A stretch of DNA of 64,000 nt from Oleiagrimonas soli. Its GTDB lineage: Bacteria > Pseudomonadota > Gammaproteobacteria > Xanthomonadales > Rhodanobacteraceae. Below, in pieces: positions 31,460 to 40,610 of the stretch. Every line of letters begins with the position of its first letter. The stretch's first letter is position 1. Where the stretch lies: assembly GCF_000761445.1 (NCBI RefSeq), contig NZ_KN196470.1, positions 1,720,823 to 1,784,822 of the forward strand. Direction: 5' to 3'. The notes below the pieces were generated by a model. That model was not told the origin of the DNA. It ran no database searches and saw only the letters and a list, made by a program, of their open reading frames with translations. The position numbers and the translations under genes are program-made.

Positions 31460-32188
31460 ATGACCTACTGTATCGGCATGAGTCTCGACGAAGGACTCGT
31501 CTTCGTCTCCGACTCGCGCACCAACGCGGGCATCGACAAGATCGCCCGTTTCGAGAAGATGCGCGTGTTCGAGAACGCCGGCGACCGCGTGCTGGTCGCG
31601 TTGTCGGCTGGCAATCTTTCGGTGACGCAGAACGCTCTGAACCTCCTGGAGATGCGCGTGCGCGAGGACCCGCAGGCGCCTTCGTTGTGGAACGTCCGTT
31701 CGATGTACGAGGCCGCGCGGCTGCTGGGCGACGCCATGCGCGAAGTGCGCGCGCACGACGAAAAATACCTGCGCGAACAGAACATCGACGCCTCGGCCAG
31801 CTTCATCCTCGGCGGCCAGATCGCGGGCGAGACGCCGCGCCTGTTTTTGGTCTATTCGGAAGGCAACTTCATCGAGGCGCTCAACGACACGCCGTACTTC
31901 CAGATCGGCGAGATCAAGTACGGCAAGCCGATCCTCGACCGCATGATCCACCGCCAGTCCCGGCTGGCGGCGGGGGTCAAGTGCGCGTTGATCTCCTTCG
32001 ACGCCACCATTCGCTCCAACCTCTCGGTCGGTGCCCCCATCGATCTGCTGATCTACCGGACCGACAGCCTGCGGGTGGAGACGCGTCAGCGCCTGATGGA
32101 AGACGATGCGTACATGAATCAGGTCAACCGGGAGTGGGACCAGGGCCTTCACCGGCTGTTCGAGGCGCTGCCCGAGCACGAGTGGTAG
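31460..32188 (+). CDS. Anbu, proteasome/HslV-like peptidase
   Basis: A 242-residue Ntn-hydrolase of the Anbu family, a bacterial relative of the proteasome beta subunit and HslV. After removal of Met1 the N-terminus would be Thr2 (MTYCIGM), the expected catalytic nucleophile; Asp18 (SDSRTNAG) and Lys33 sit at the spacing seen in proteasome active sites. ASFILGGQIAGETPRLFLVYSEGNFIE is the family core. No ATPase partner such as HslU is nearby. It ends the three-gene unit; its substrate may be the product of the ATP-grasp enzyme, which is inference. Confidence 0.88.
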   Translation: MTYCIGMSLDEGLVFVSDSRTNAGIDKIARFEKMRVFENAGDRVLVALSAGNLSVTQNALNLLEMRVREDPQAPSLWNVRSMYEAARLLGDAMREVRAHDEKYLREQNIDASASFILGGQIAGETPRLFLVYSEGNFIEALNDTPYFQIGEIKYGKPILDRMIHRQSRLAAGVKCALISFDATIRSNLSVGAPIDLLIYRTDSLRVETRQRLMEDDAYMNQVNREWDQGLHRLFEALPEHEW

Positions 32189-32231
32189 CGCGCGACGGCG
32201 GACGGCACGGCGGAAACCCGACGTGGCCCGG

Positions 32232-32237
32232 TATAAT
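32232..32237 (+). promoter_or_regulatory. Perfect -10 hexamer upstream of fumC
   Basis: TATAAT at 32232-32237, without a recognisable -35, lies 30 bases before the fumC ATG. A start near 32244 would give a very short leader with GGAG at 32259. Confidence 0.5.
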
Positions 32238-32267
32238 GGGCGTTTCCCACCGATTCCCGGAGTCAGC

Positions 32268-33653
<1,386 letters not shown>

Positions 33654-33697
33654 GCGTGGCGGCGCGGAGCTCCGGCTGCGCGCCGTGATCCGAGCAT

Positions 33698-33730
33698 AAA
33701 AAAGCGCCCGGTGCATGCCGGGCGCTTTTT
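33698..33730. terminator. Terminator after fumC, probably bidirectional
   Basis: GCGCCCGG/CCGGGCGC with loop TGCATG is preceded by six A and followed by five T. It serves fumC from the left and the DUF2884-like gene from the right. Confidence 0.88.
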
Positions 33731-33749
33731 GTTTGCGGGATGCAGCGCG

Positions 33750-34328
33750 TCAGTCGTCGGACTGGGCGAGCTTGCTGCGCTCCTTGGCGATGTCCGCGCG
33801 GCACTCCTGTGCATCGGAGGCCTGCAGACGCGTGTAGGGACGAAACGCGTCGAGCTGGGCGGCGATCGCGTCCTGCGTGCCCTGCATCGACTGCAGGGTG
33901 TCGCAGATGCGCGAGGCATGTTCCAGAAGAGTGGCGGTGCGTTTCTTCACGTCGGCATCGATGCGATCCGGATGGCCGTCGGCCAGGTTGCTGAACACGT
34001 CACGGATGGTGCCGCCGGCCATGTTCGCGCCGGCCTTGCCGACATCGACCGCCTGATGGCCGATCCGCTCGGCGTCCTGATAGTAGGTGCGCAGCAGTTG
34101 CCGCTGGGCGGCGTCCACGGCGATGGTCTTCGTGCCGATGCGGAGGTCGCCGGCGGACGTTACGGTGGCGGTCGGCGCGTCGTCGGCGTGGATCGTCACA
34201 GCATCGTCCTGCAGCACGATGTTGCCGTGCGAGATGTTGATGTAGGTGTGCGGGTTGCGGCCGCAGGCGGTCATGGAGAAGGTCGCGGCGAGCACGCCGG
34301 CGATCACGCAAAAGCGGGAAAGGGTCAT
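33750..34328 (-). CDS. DUF2884 (YggN)-like lipoprotein
   Basis: A 192-residue putative lipoprotein. The signal peptide ends in a lipobox SMTAC, with Cys22 as the acylated residue. The body (HGNIVLQDDAVTIHADD, LRIGTKTIAVDAAQRQLL, AVDVGKAGANMAGGTIRDVFS) resembles the DUF2884 family; the function is unknown. A good AAGGAG site precedes the ATG. It lies 60 bases after the ABC permease in the same direction and before a terminator, so it is probably the last gene of the YtrA-type operon. Family assignment is from the pattern only. Confidence 0.72.
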   Translation of the reverse strand: MTLSRFCVIAGVLAATFSMTACGRNPHTYINISHGNIVLQDDAVTIHADDAPTATVTSAGDLRIGTKTIAVDAAQRQLLRTYYQDAERIGHQAVDVGKAGANMAGGTIRDVFSNLADGHPDRIDADVKKRTATLLEHASRICDTLQSMQGTQDAIAAQLDAFRPYTRLQASDAQECRADIAKERSKLAQSDD

Positions 34329-34348
34329 GACGGGTATCTCCTTGCAGA

Positions 34349-34374
34349 GTGCCCGGACCAGGTGGTCCGGGCAC
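34349..34374 (-). repeat. Near-perfect palindrome between ABC permease and DUF2884-like gene
   Basis: Twelve-base arms GTGCCCGGACCA and TGGTCCGGGCAC are separated by two bases. There is no T-tract. In mRNA it would form a strong hairpin that could protect the upstream ABC transcript end and lower expression of the last gene. Confidence 0.6.
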
Positions 34375-34388
34375 GTACAGACGGGTCG

Positions 34389-35357
34389 TCAGGAATCGTC
34401 GCGGCGGCCGCGGAACCAGATGGCTGCCGCAATCATGGCCGCACCAACGACGGCGCCGATGATGAAGTCCATGCGCGCCAGCTGACTCCAGGCATTGCCC
34501 ACGCCGATGATCTTGTCGAGGTGGTCACCGAGGTTGAAGCCTTGCATGTTGATGTGAGTCATCTTCCCGCCCTCGATCCAGCCGCCGGGGAACACGCTGG
34601 TCAGCGAGCGCACGACGATGTGCTTCCAGAACCAGCCGCTGGAGAGGTTGAACACACCCATCACGCTGAACCAGCTGACCACGATGCCCGCACCGACCGG
34701 AACCGCCAGGGCCCACAGGAACGGCTTGCTCTTGGCCCACGCCGAGCACAGCATCAGCCAGCCGACGGCGGGCAGGGCCCAGACCAGGTTGACCGGAATC
34801 AGCGCGACCATGGTGGCGAGCGTGCGCAACGGATGGGCGTAGCCGAGCAGGGTCCACAGGTGCACGCCGTGGAAAGCCGCCACCAGCATCACGATCAGCA
34901 GCATGACCAGGGCGCCGACCAGACCGCACACAGTGGCGATGACCGGAGCCACGACCGTGGCGCTGACGACCTTGGACAGCACGGTGTCGCGATCGGAGAT
35001 CGGCAGCGACTTCCAGAACAGGATGCTGCGGTCGCGACGATCGTCGTACAACGAACCCAGGCAATAGAAGAACACCACGATGCCGAGCACGATGCCGATC
35101 AGGCTGCTGGCCGACATCATCGCCAGATCGATGCCGACACCGATGTTGGCCATGTTCTTGGCGTCCATGTTCTGCACCAACTGATTGATGTTCAGACTGC
35201 TGATCTTGAAATTGCGCTGTGCCGCGAACACCTCGAAGGTGATGATGCCCATGATGTTCAGGAGCAGGAATACCCCTGTGGTGACCACCGGCGCCCAGAA
35301 GAAGCTTCCGCGGTTCTCCCAGAATTCGCGCTTGATGAGCCAGGCGAAGGTCTTCAT
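34389..35357 (-). CDS. ABC-2 type transporter permease
   Basis: A 322-residue inner membrane protein with about six predicted helices, one near the start (WAPVVTTGVFLLLNIMGI), others in the middle (LIGIVLGIVVFFYCLGSLYDD) and one at the end (DFIIGAVVGAAMIAAAIWF). The DDRRDRSILFWKSLPISDRDTVLSK stretch is typical of ABC-2 permeases linked to YtrA-type regulators. The ATG at 35357 overlaps the ATPase stop by four bases and has AAGGAA upstream. The substrate is unknown; such systems in Xanthomonads have been tied to envelope stress and antibiotic-like compounds, which is only an analogy here. Confidence 0.88.
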   Translation of the reverse strand: MKTFAWLIKREFWENRGSFFWAPVVTTGVFLLLNIMGIITFEVFAAQRNFKISSLNINQLVQNMDAKNMANIGVGIDLAMMSASSLIGIVLGIVVFFYCLGSLYDDRRDRSILFWKSLPISDRDTVLSKVVSATVVAPVIATVCGLVGALVMLLIVMLVAAFHGVHLWTLLGYAHPLRTLATMVALIPVNLVWALPAVGWLMLCSAWAKSKPFLWALAVPVGAGIVVSWFSVMGVFNLSSGWFWKHIVVRSLTSVFPGGWIEGGKMTHINMQGFNLGDHLDKIIGVGNAWSQLARMDFIIGAVVGAAMIAAAIWFRGRRDDS

Positions 35358-36211
35358 GCGTAGGTTCCTTTCATGGTGGCGACGAACAGGTCGCTGACCG
35401 AGGGTCGACGGGTCTCGCCGAGCGCTTCGAGCCGGGCGCGTTCGATGCCGTCGAACAGGAAGATGTTCTTGCCGAACACGCTGCGCTCGTCCAGCGGCTG
35501 CAGCTGGCGCGCGGCGTCGGCCTTGTCCGGATTGACCATCACTTCGATGAAGCGCTCGCCCATGCTGTCCATGTCGGTGTTCAGCACGACCTTGCCGTCG
35601 CGGATGAACATGAGGTCGGTGAGGATGTGCTCGATCTCCTCGACCTGGTGCGTGGTCACGAGAATGGTCTTGTCCTCGTCGAAGTAATCTTCCAGCAGGC
35701 TCTGGTAGAACTGCTTGCGATAGAGAATGTCCAGGCCCAGCGTGGGTTCGTCGAGCACCAGCAGCTTGGCGTCGATGGCCATGACCAGGGCCAGGTGCAG
35801 CTGCACGATCATGCCCTTGGAGAGCTGCTTGACCTTCTGCTGCGGCTGCAGCTTGGTGCGGGCCAGGAACTGCTCGCAACGGGCGCGATCGAAGCGCGGA
35901 TGGATCGCTTCGACGAAGTCGATGGCCTGATGCACGCGGATCCAGCGCGGCAGCACGGCCACGTCGGCGATGAAGCACACGTCGCGCATCAGGTCCTCGC
36001 GCGACTTGCGCGGGTCCTTGCCCAGTACCGACAGCGACCCTTCAAAGTCGGTCAGACCGAGGATGGCTTTCAACGCCGTGGTCTTGCCGGCGCCGTTCGG
36101 ACCGATCAGGCCGATGATGCGTCCGGCCTGGATGCTGAAATCGACCTCGTCCAGCGCCTTCGTGCTGCTGTAGCGCTTGGTGAGCTTGGCGGCCTCGATT
36201 GCGGCGCTCAT
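35354..36211 (-). CDS. ABC transporter ATP-binding protein
   Basis: A 285-residue ATPase. Walker A is GPNGAGKTT (37-45), the signature is the divergent LSKGM instead of LSGGQ, Walker B is LLVLDEPTLGLD, and the switch histidine is in TTHQ. About 70 C-terminal residues beyond the ATPase core may contact the permease or a regulator. The start MSAAIEAAKLTKRY at 36211 overlaps the gntR stop by four bases, so regulator, ATPase and permease are translationally coupled. Confidence 0.93.
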   Translation of the reverse strand: MSAAIEAAKLTKRYSSTKALDEVDFSIQAGRIIGLIGPNGAGKTTALKAILGLTDFEGSLSVLGKDPRKSREDLMRDVCFIADVAVLPRWIRVHQAIDFVEAIHPRFDRARCEQFLARTKLQPQQKVKQLSKGMIVQLHLALVMAIDAKLLVLDEPTLGLDILYRKQFYQSLLEDYFDEDKTILVTTHQVEEIEHILTDLMFIRDGKVVLNTDMDSMGERFIEVMVNPDKADAARQLQPLDERSVFGKNIFLFDGIERARLEALGETRRPSVSDLFVATMKGTYA

Positions 36212-36582
36212 GAAGCATTCTCCTTGTCGTTGTCGGCAGCCTTCATCAGCTGCTCCAGGTTGAGTCCCAGCCGCTGCATGCGGGCGTGGATGGCGGGCCA
36301 TTCTTCACGCAGGAAGCGATCGCGCTCCGAACCCAGCAGTGCCTTGCGTGCGCCCTCGGTCACGAACATGCCCAGTCCGCGACGCTTTTCGACCAGATCC
36401 TCGTCCACCAGCTCCTGATAGGCCTTCGACACCGTCAACGGATTGATCTGGTAGTCGGCGGCCACTTGTCGTACCGAGGGCAGGGCGTCGCCCTCGGACA
36501 ACGCACCGTCCAGGATCATCGCCACTACGCGGGCGCGCAGCTGGCGATAGATCGGGACGTTGTCGTTCCAGGTGATGGTCAT
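36208..36582 (-). CDS. GntR-family repressor, YtrA subfamily
   Basis: A 124-residue regulator: a winged-helix DNA-binding domain (about 1-75; PIYRQLRARVVAMIL, LPSVRQVAADYQINPLTVSKAYQEL) and a short helical dimerisation tail of about 45 residues, the hallmark of the YtrA subfamily. It sits just before the ABC genes it is expected to control, and a palindrome at 36956-36979 fits its operator. It would repress the operon until an envelope-active compound or other signal arrives; the signal is unknown. Confidence 0.92.
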   Translation of the reverse strand: MTITWNDNVPIYRQLRARVVAMILDGALSEGDALPSVRQVAADYQINPLTVSKAYQELVDEDLVEKRRGLGMFVTEGARKALLGSERDRFLREEWPAIHARMQRLGLNLEQLMKAADNDKENAS

Positions 36583-36585
36583 GCC

Positions 36586-36927
36586 TTATTCCTTGATCAG
36601 GGTGTGCAGGTTCGAGGCAAACGAGTAGTAGGGCATGTACAGCTGCGAACCGAAGCGCAGCGCGCTGCTTTCCAGGGTCGGCAACACGCCCTCGGCGTGC
36701 GTGTCCGTATCGAACGATGCATTGAGGGCGCCGACTTTACCGTCCGGAAGCGCCGAGGCATAGACGACGACCGGAGCCAGTTCGGTGACCGGACGGTTGT
36801 CGATCCCGGCCGTGGCGGCGGCGTGCGTGAAGTGGACCGGCGTATTGGCGCTGGTGCGGAAGACGGCGAGCGTGGAGACCAGGATGGCGACGGACGCTGC
36901 GGCGGCGATGGTCTTGCTGGTGTTCAT
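36586..36927 (-). CDS. Unknown small exported or membrane-anchored protein
   Basis: A 113-residue protein of unknown function and the first gene of the YtrA-type operon. The N-terminus has a basic start and a hydrophobic stretch (about 8-24, AAAASVAILVSTLAVF) that looks like a signal peptide or anchor. The rest (GIDNRPVTELAPVVVYASA, SSALRFGSQLYMPYYSFAS) is not a family I recognise. A perfect AAGGAGG precedes the ATG, and only three bases separate its stop from gntR. It is probably periplasmic and may serve the transporter. Confidence 0.75.
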   Translation of the reverse strand: MNTSKTIAAAASVAILVSTLAVFRTSANTPVHFTHAAATAGIDNRPVTELAPVVVYASALPDGKVGALNASFDTDTHAEGVLPTLESSALRFGSQLYMPYYSFASNLHTLIKE

Positions 36928-36955
36928 GACGGCCTCCTTGGTGGCCTAGGTGACT

Positions 36956-36996
36956 GGTGTTGTAGTGAACTATAACACCAAGATCGAAAGCGTCAA
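36956..36996 (-). promoter_or_regulatory. Promoter with overlapping YtrA-type operator
   Basis: On the minus strand, TTGACG (36996-36991), a 16-base spacer and TATAGT (36974-36969) form a good promoter. A 24-bp imperfect palindrome at 36956-36979 has arms GGTGTT and AACACC with inner arms TAGT and ACTA, so 20 of 24 positions are symmetric. It fits GGTG-N16-CACC, the motif I recall for YtrA regulators of Xanthomonas. It covers the -10, so a bound repressor would block transcription of its own operon. Confidence 0.82.
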
Positions 36997-37202
36997 CTAT
37001 GACCGATGGCCTATGCAGGGGATCGAGCGTGGAAAATGGCTTCCGTATGCGGTTTGGAGCCGTGGATCACGATGGCGGATAGTGCATTCAGCTAGGCTTC
37101 CGCGAGGTTCCAACAGGCTGATGGGGCACGGTCCATAAGGGTTTTCGTGCGGAACACCACGCACCACAGCCCCTGATCCACCATAAGAACGAGGGCAAGA
37201 CC

Positions 37203-37562
37203 ATGAAGATGAACAAGCTGATGGTTTCGATCTGCGCGGCGTCGCTGCTGTTTGCCGGTACGGCCATGGCCGATCCGCCGGGTCATGCGGGGCACGGCCA
37301 CGGTCATGGCAACCCGCATGCCTGGAAACATCATGGCTACGAGCGCATGCATCACGATCGCGGTCGCAAGGAAGGCTGGTATCACAAAGGCGGTCGCGTG
37401 CCGGAAATGTATCGTTCGCAGCGCTACGTGGTCACCGATTGGCGCGCGTATCACCTGCACGAGCCGCCGCGCGGGTACCGCTGGCAGCGCAGCGACAACG
37501 GCGACTTCTTGCTCGTTGCCATGACCACGGGCGTGATCCTGAACATCATCGCCAACCAGTGA
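37203..37562 (+). CDS. RcnB-family periplasmic protein
   Basis: A 119-residue exported protein with a signal peptide ending near TAMA (residue 23). A His/Gly-rich segment (about 27-55, many HG and HH pairs) is followed by the RcnB domain (RYVVTDWRAYHLHEPPRGYRWQ, then NGDFLLVAMTTGVI). RcnB of E. coli influences nickel and cobalt homeostasis in the periplasm; the His-rich region would suit metal binding, but this is inference. The ATG at 37203 follows GAGGGC. It is a single gene between two oppositely oriented units, with its own terminator. Confidence 0.87.
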   Translation: MKMNKLMVSICAASLLFAGTAMADPPGHAGHGHGHGNPHAWKHHGYERMHHDRGRKEGWYHKGGRVPEMYRSQRYVVTDWRAYHLHEPPRGYRWQRSDNGDFLLVAMTTGVILNIIANQ

Positions 37563-37608
37563 TGCGCATGCGTTGATCGTCGATGCGAGACGGCGACTCG
37601 CCGTCGTG

Positions 37609-37641
37609 AAAAGGCCGACCTCGCGAGAGGTCGGCCTTTTT
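37609..37641 (+). terminator. Terminator after the rcnB-like gene
   Basis: GGCCGACCTC/GAGGTCGGCC with loop GCGA has four A before and five T after. A smaller palindrome (GACGGCGACTCGCCGTC, 37588-37604) lies just upstream. The A/T flanks allow use by the convergent lipoprotein gene as well. Confidence 0.88.
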
Positions 37642-37665
37642 CTTGAGCCAGGCGGCATGGCCCCG

Positions 37666-38526
37666 TCAGTGCTGATTGGTGGACAGACAGAGGTTGATCT
37701 GGTCCTGATACTGAAGCGTCGCCTTGATGAACTTGCGCTTGGCATCCGCCAGTTCGTTGTCGGTGTAGCCGGACAGCCGCGTGTTGCCTGCCAGGGCCAG
37801 TCGGGCTTTTTCGCCATCTTCTGCAGGCGCGGTCAACTGCTCGGCCGTAGTGTCGGATCGCGTCTTCGTCTTGCCGTAGGCCTCGACGATTCTCGATATT
37901 TCGTCGTTTCCGGGTGTTGGAAGCGTGATGCCGTTGAGCGCCGCGACGAGATGCGTGTTGACGGACTGAATCGCGTGAATGGTGGCGTCGGGAACGTTCA
38001 TGTACGCGTTCATCAATCCCTCGCGCGCGGATTTTTCATCGTCCGTTTCGGTGTCGGTTCGGCCGATGGGCTTGAACTCTCCATCGAAAGCCTCGCGGAC
38101 ATCAGGATCGATCGGGGATATCGCCAGCTTGATGCATTGCAGGGCGGATGCCGCCTGCTGGAAAGCCACCTTCTGGTCGGACAACTGGTAGTGACCGCTC
38201 AGGGCCGAGCCCAGCGCGGCGAGGCCGGCGCCGGTGTTCCTCGCGGCCACGCTGTCATGAATGACGCCGAAGACGGCCACGAAGGTGCCGTAGAAGATGA
38301 TTTCCTGAATCACGGTCTGCGCGGTCTTCTTGTTGGCGGAAGCGTTCTGCAGGATGGCCTGGGCATTGAAAACCAGTTCCCGCGCCTGCTTGACCGTCGT
38401 GATCGCGGGGCCGGCGTGCATGTTCGTCGGTACCTGCGTCGGGTCGGCAAGATTCGGCGACACCGGATACAGTGTGCTGCACGCTGTCAGCAGCAGTGCG
38501 ACAGCAATGGATGCGATATGACGCAT
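37666..38526 (-). CDS. Putative lipoprotein of unknown function
   Basis: A 286-residue protein with a lipoprotein signal: MRHIASIAVALLLTACS, with Cys16 as the lipid-modified residue. The mature part is helical and soluble apart from one hydrophobic stretch (IIFYGTFVAVFGVIH, about 95-110). I do not recognise a family. The ATG at 38526 has GGGGAAG upstream; in-frame ATG codons further upstream at 38547 lack this. It is a single minus-strand gene with a structured leader (38570-38597). Its base composition and codon use are slightly less GC-rich than its neighbours, and a possible mobile-element scar lies upstream. Confidence 0.8.
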   Translation of the reverse strand: MRHIASIAVALLLTACSTLYPVSPNLADPTQVPTNMHAGPAITTVKQARELVFNAQAILQNASANKKTAQTVIQEIIFYGTFVAVFGVIHDSVAARNTGAGLAALGSALSGHYQLSDQKVAFQQAASALQCIKLAISPIDPDVREAFDGEFKPIGRTDTETDDEKSAREGLMNAYMNVPDATIHAIQSVNTHLVAALNGITLPTPGNDEISRIVEAYGKTKTRSDTTAEQLTAPAEDGEKARLALAGNTRLSGYTDNELADAKRKFIKATLQYQDQINLCLSTNQH

Positions 38527-38569
38527 GATGTTTCTTCCCCTGTGCATGGCGTTGCGCCGCACAAAAGGG

Positions 38570-38597
38570 TATCCATACCCAGCTGTGGGCATGGATA
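38570..38597 (-). promoter_or_regulatory. Stem-loop in the lipoprotein gene leader
   Basis: As minus-strand RNA, UAUCCAUGCCCA pairs with UGGGUAUGGAUA (one G:U pair) around the loop CAGC, giving a 12-bp hairpin about 45 bases before the start codon. Its role is unknown. Confidence 0.5.
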
Positions 38598-38622
38598 AGA
38601 ATGTTTCTTAACACCTTGGATA

Positions 38623-38637
38623 TACGAATATTTCGTA
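38623..38637. repeat. Palindrome TACGAA-TAT-TTCGTA
   Basis: A perfect 6-base inverted repeat with a 3-base centre lies in the most AT-rich part of this gap, about 100 bases upstream of the lipoprotein gene. It could be an operator; no matching regulator is evident in the window. Confidence 0.45.
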
Positions 38638-38872
38638 GTCGATCCGTGCATGGGAAGTCCGGCGTCCAGGTCCGTAGATTCGACCATGGGCGCTCACCGA
38701 CACACGCACACCATCTGCCAGCGCCGCCAGCTCGCCGCGCTGGAGTACATCTGGAACCTTGATCACCCAGGACTATATCGCGCGGCCCAAGCCGCCGGCG
38801 AACAGGGCGGGGAAGGTTGACGAAATGTTGACCAAACCGGGACCAAACCAGACCCACATAGACCAACCAACG

Positions 38873-38909
38873 AAAAAGCCCGCTAAGTAAATCAATCACT
38901 TAGCGGGCT
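38873..38909 (-). terminator. Terminator of ssrA
   Basis: On the minus strand AGCCCGCTAAGT pairs with ACTTAGCGGGCT around a 9-base loop, followed by five T. It begins five bases after the tmRNA CCA end. Confidence 0.9.
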
Positions 38910-38913
38910 ATAT

Positions 38914-39269
<356 letters not shown>

Positions 39270-39295
39270 GGGGAAACTGTGTGTTGGCAAAACTC

Positions 39296-39323
39296 AGTAT
39301 ATAGGCGTTCGGAGGCCGTTCAA
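39296..39323 (-). promoter_or_regulatory. Promoter of ssrA
   Basis: On the minus strand TTGAAC (39323-39318), a 16-base spacer and TATACT (39301-39296). It falls between the smpB stop and the tmRNA, so tmRNA can be made independently of smpB. Confidence 0.75.
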
Positions 39324-39342
39324 GCCCGCAGACGCACTTTGT

Positions 39343-39828
39343 TCAGGTGTTGCGCGCATTCATGATGCGCTGCTTCTCGCGATTCCAGTCGCGTTCCTTC
39401 TCCGTCTCGCGCTTGTCATGCGCTTTCTTGCCCTTGGCCAGACCGATCTCGACCTTGACGTGGTTCTGCTTCCAGTACATCGCGGTGGGCACCAGCGTGT
39501 AGCCCTTGCGTTCGACCGCGCCGATCAGCTCGTCGATCTCGTGTCGGTTCAGCAGCAGCTTGCGTGTGCGGCGGTCGTTCGCCAGCACGTGCGTGGAGGC
39601 CGAGATCAGCGGCGGGATCGAGGTGCCGAACAGATAGATTTCGCGGTCCTTGATGATGGCGTAGCTGTCGCCGAAGTTGATGCGTCCGGCGCGCAGGGCC
39701 TTCACTTCCCAGCCCTGCAGGGCGATCCCGGCCTCGAAACGACGGTCGATGTGGTACTCGTGGCGCGCACGCTTGTTCAGCGCGATCGTGCCGCCGTTCG
39801 TCGATGCCTTGTCCTTGTTCTTGGCCAT
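39343..39828 (-). CDS. smpB: SsrA-binding protein SmpB
   Basis: A 161-residue tmRNA partner that binds the tRNA-like domain and brings it to stalled ribosomes. Core motifs are [23 protein letters not shown] and FGTSIPPL; the basic C-terminal tail ([25 protein letters not shown]) is the part that enters the empty mRNA channel. The start is ATG at 39828. It lies 73 bases upstream of ssrA on the same strand. Confidence 0.97.
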   Translation of the reverse strand: MAKNKDKASTNGGTIALNKRARHEYHIDRRFEAGIALQGWEVKALRAGRINFGDSYAIIKDREIYLFGTSIPPLISASTHVLANDRRTRKLLLNRHEIDELIGAVERKGYTLVPTAMYWKQNHVKVEIGLAKGKKAHDKRETEKERDWNREKQRIMNARNT

Positions 39829-39890
39829 GTTCGTTAGACTGTAGGTCTGTCAGCCGCCGTCGTGCGGCGCCGGAATGAATTGAGGAAGCC

Positions 39891-40322
39891 GTGGTCCAGA
39901 TTCGCCGCAGCGCCCTGGTGCGCTTTACGCCCGATCAGATGTTCGATCTGGTGAACGATGTCGAAGCATACCCAAAGCGCTTTTCCTGGTGTGTGGGGGC
40001 GACCGTGCTGGAACGCCAGGGCGACACGCTGACGGCGCGTCTGGACTTGCGCTTCGCCGGCCTGCGTCACAGCTTCACCACGCGCAATCGCGGCGAGCGG
40101 CCGGCGCGCCTGGACATGACGTTCGTCGACGGCCCGTTCCGCAAACTGGATGGCGCGTGGACATTCACGGCCATGGGCGATGCCGGTTGCAAGGTGGCGC
40201 TGGAACTGGATTTTGAACTCTCCTCGCGCCTGGGTGCCGCGGCGCTGCGCATCGGCTTTCAGGGGCTGGCCAGCCGCATGGTCGACGATTTCTGCGCCGA
40301 AGCCGAGCGGGCTTATGGCTGA
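39891..40322 (+). CDS. ratA: RatA/Coq10-like START-domain protein
   Basis: A 143-residue protein of the polyketide cyclase/START family (VQIRRSALVRFTPDQMFDLVNDVEAYPKRFSWC). Bacterial members are annotated as the RatA toxin, reported to block 70S ribosome formation in E. coli, while relatives such as Coq10 bind ubiquinone. The toxin role is not established in this lineage and a quinone-related role is equally possible. The start is GTG at 39891 after GAGGAA. It overlaps ratB by eight bases and is divergent from smpB. Confidence 0.88.
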   Translation: MVQIRRSALVRFTPDQMFDLVNDVEAYPKRFSWCVGATVLERQGDTLTARLDLRFAGLRHSFTTRNRGERPARLDMTFVDGPFRKLDGAWTFTAMGDAGCKVALELDFELSSRLGAAALRIGFQGLASRMVDDFCAEAERAYG

Positions 40323-40602
40323 GTCGATCTCCGTGCAGGTGGCGTACGCGGCCCCGGACAGCGTGTATCTTCGCGATCTGCGCTTGCCTGCGGGGGCGAC
40401 CGTTGCCGATGCGCTGCAGGCATGCGATCTGGGCCAGGTGCTGCCGGCGCTCGATGTGAGTGCGTTGCCGGTCGGCATCTTCAGCCGCAAGGTCGGTCAC
40501 GATCATCGCCTTCGCGATGGCGACCGGGTGGAACTGTATCGTCCGTTGCAACTGGATCCGATGCAGGCCCGTCGTCGCCGGGCCCGCGGGCAGGACGACT
40601 AG
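40315..40602 (+). CDS. ratB: RatB/RnfH-family ubiquitin-fold protein
   Basis: A 95-residue RnfH-family protein with a beta-grasp (ubiquitin-like) fold: VQVAYAAPDSVYLRDLRLP, GATVADALQACDL, VGIFSRKVGHDHRLRDGDRVELYRPL. It is paired with ratA in many gammaproteobacteria, once proposed as its antitoxin, but its function is uncertain. The ATG at 40315 lies inside the end of ratA, so translation is coupled. It converges on bamE with eight bases between the stops. Confidence 0.88.
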   Translation: MAESISVQVAYAAPDSVYLRDLRLPAGATVADALQACDLGQVLPALDVSALPVGIFSRKVGHDHRLRDGDRVELYRPLQLDPMQARRRRARGQDD

Positions 40603-40610
40603 GTCCGTCC

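Larger units (their letters stand above)
38527..38872. other. Gap between lipoprotein gene and ssrA; possible mobile-element scar
   Basis: Nearly 350 bases without a confident gene. It holds the lipoprotein leader hairpin, the TACGAA palindrome and a 44-codon plus-strand open frame (38686-38820, MGAHRHTHTICQRRQLAAL...) that resembles nothing I know. Next to the ssrA terminator are direct repeats of GACCAAAC (38830-38850). The 3' flank of ssrA is a common integration site for phages and islands, so the patch may be a decayed element end; the evidence is weak. Confidence 0.35.

Noticed and set aside
39891-40602. ratA/ratB as a working toxin-antitoxin module
   Set aside because: The names are inherited from E. 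coli reports; homologues are also Coq10-like and RnfH-like housekeeping proteins, and nothing here shows a selfish module.
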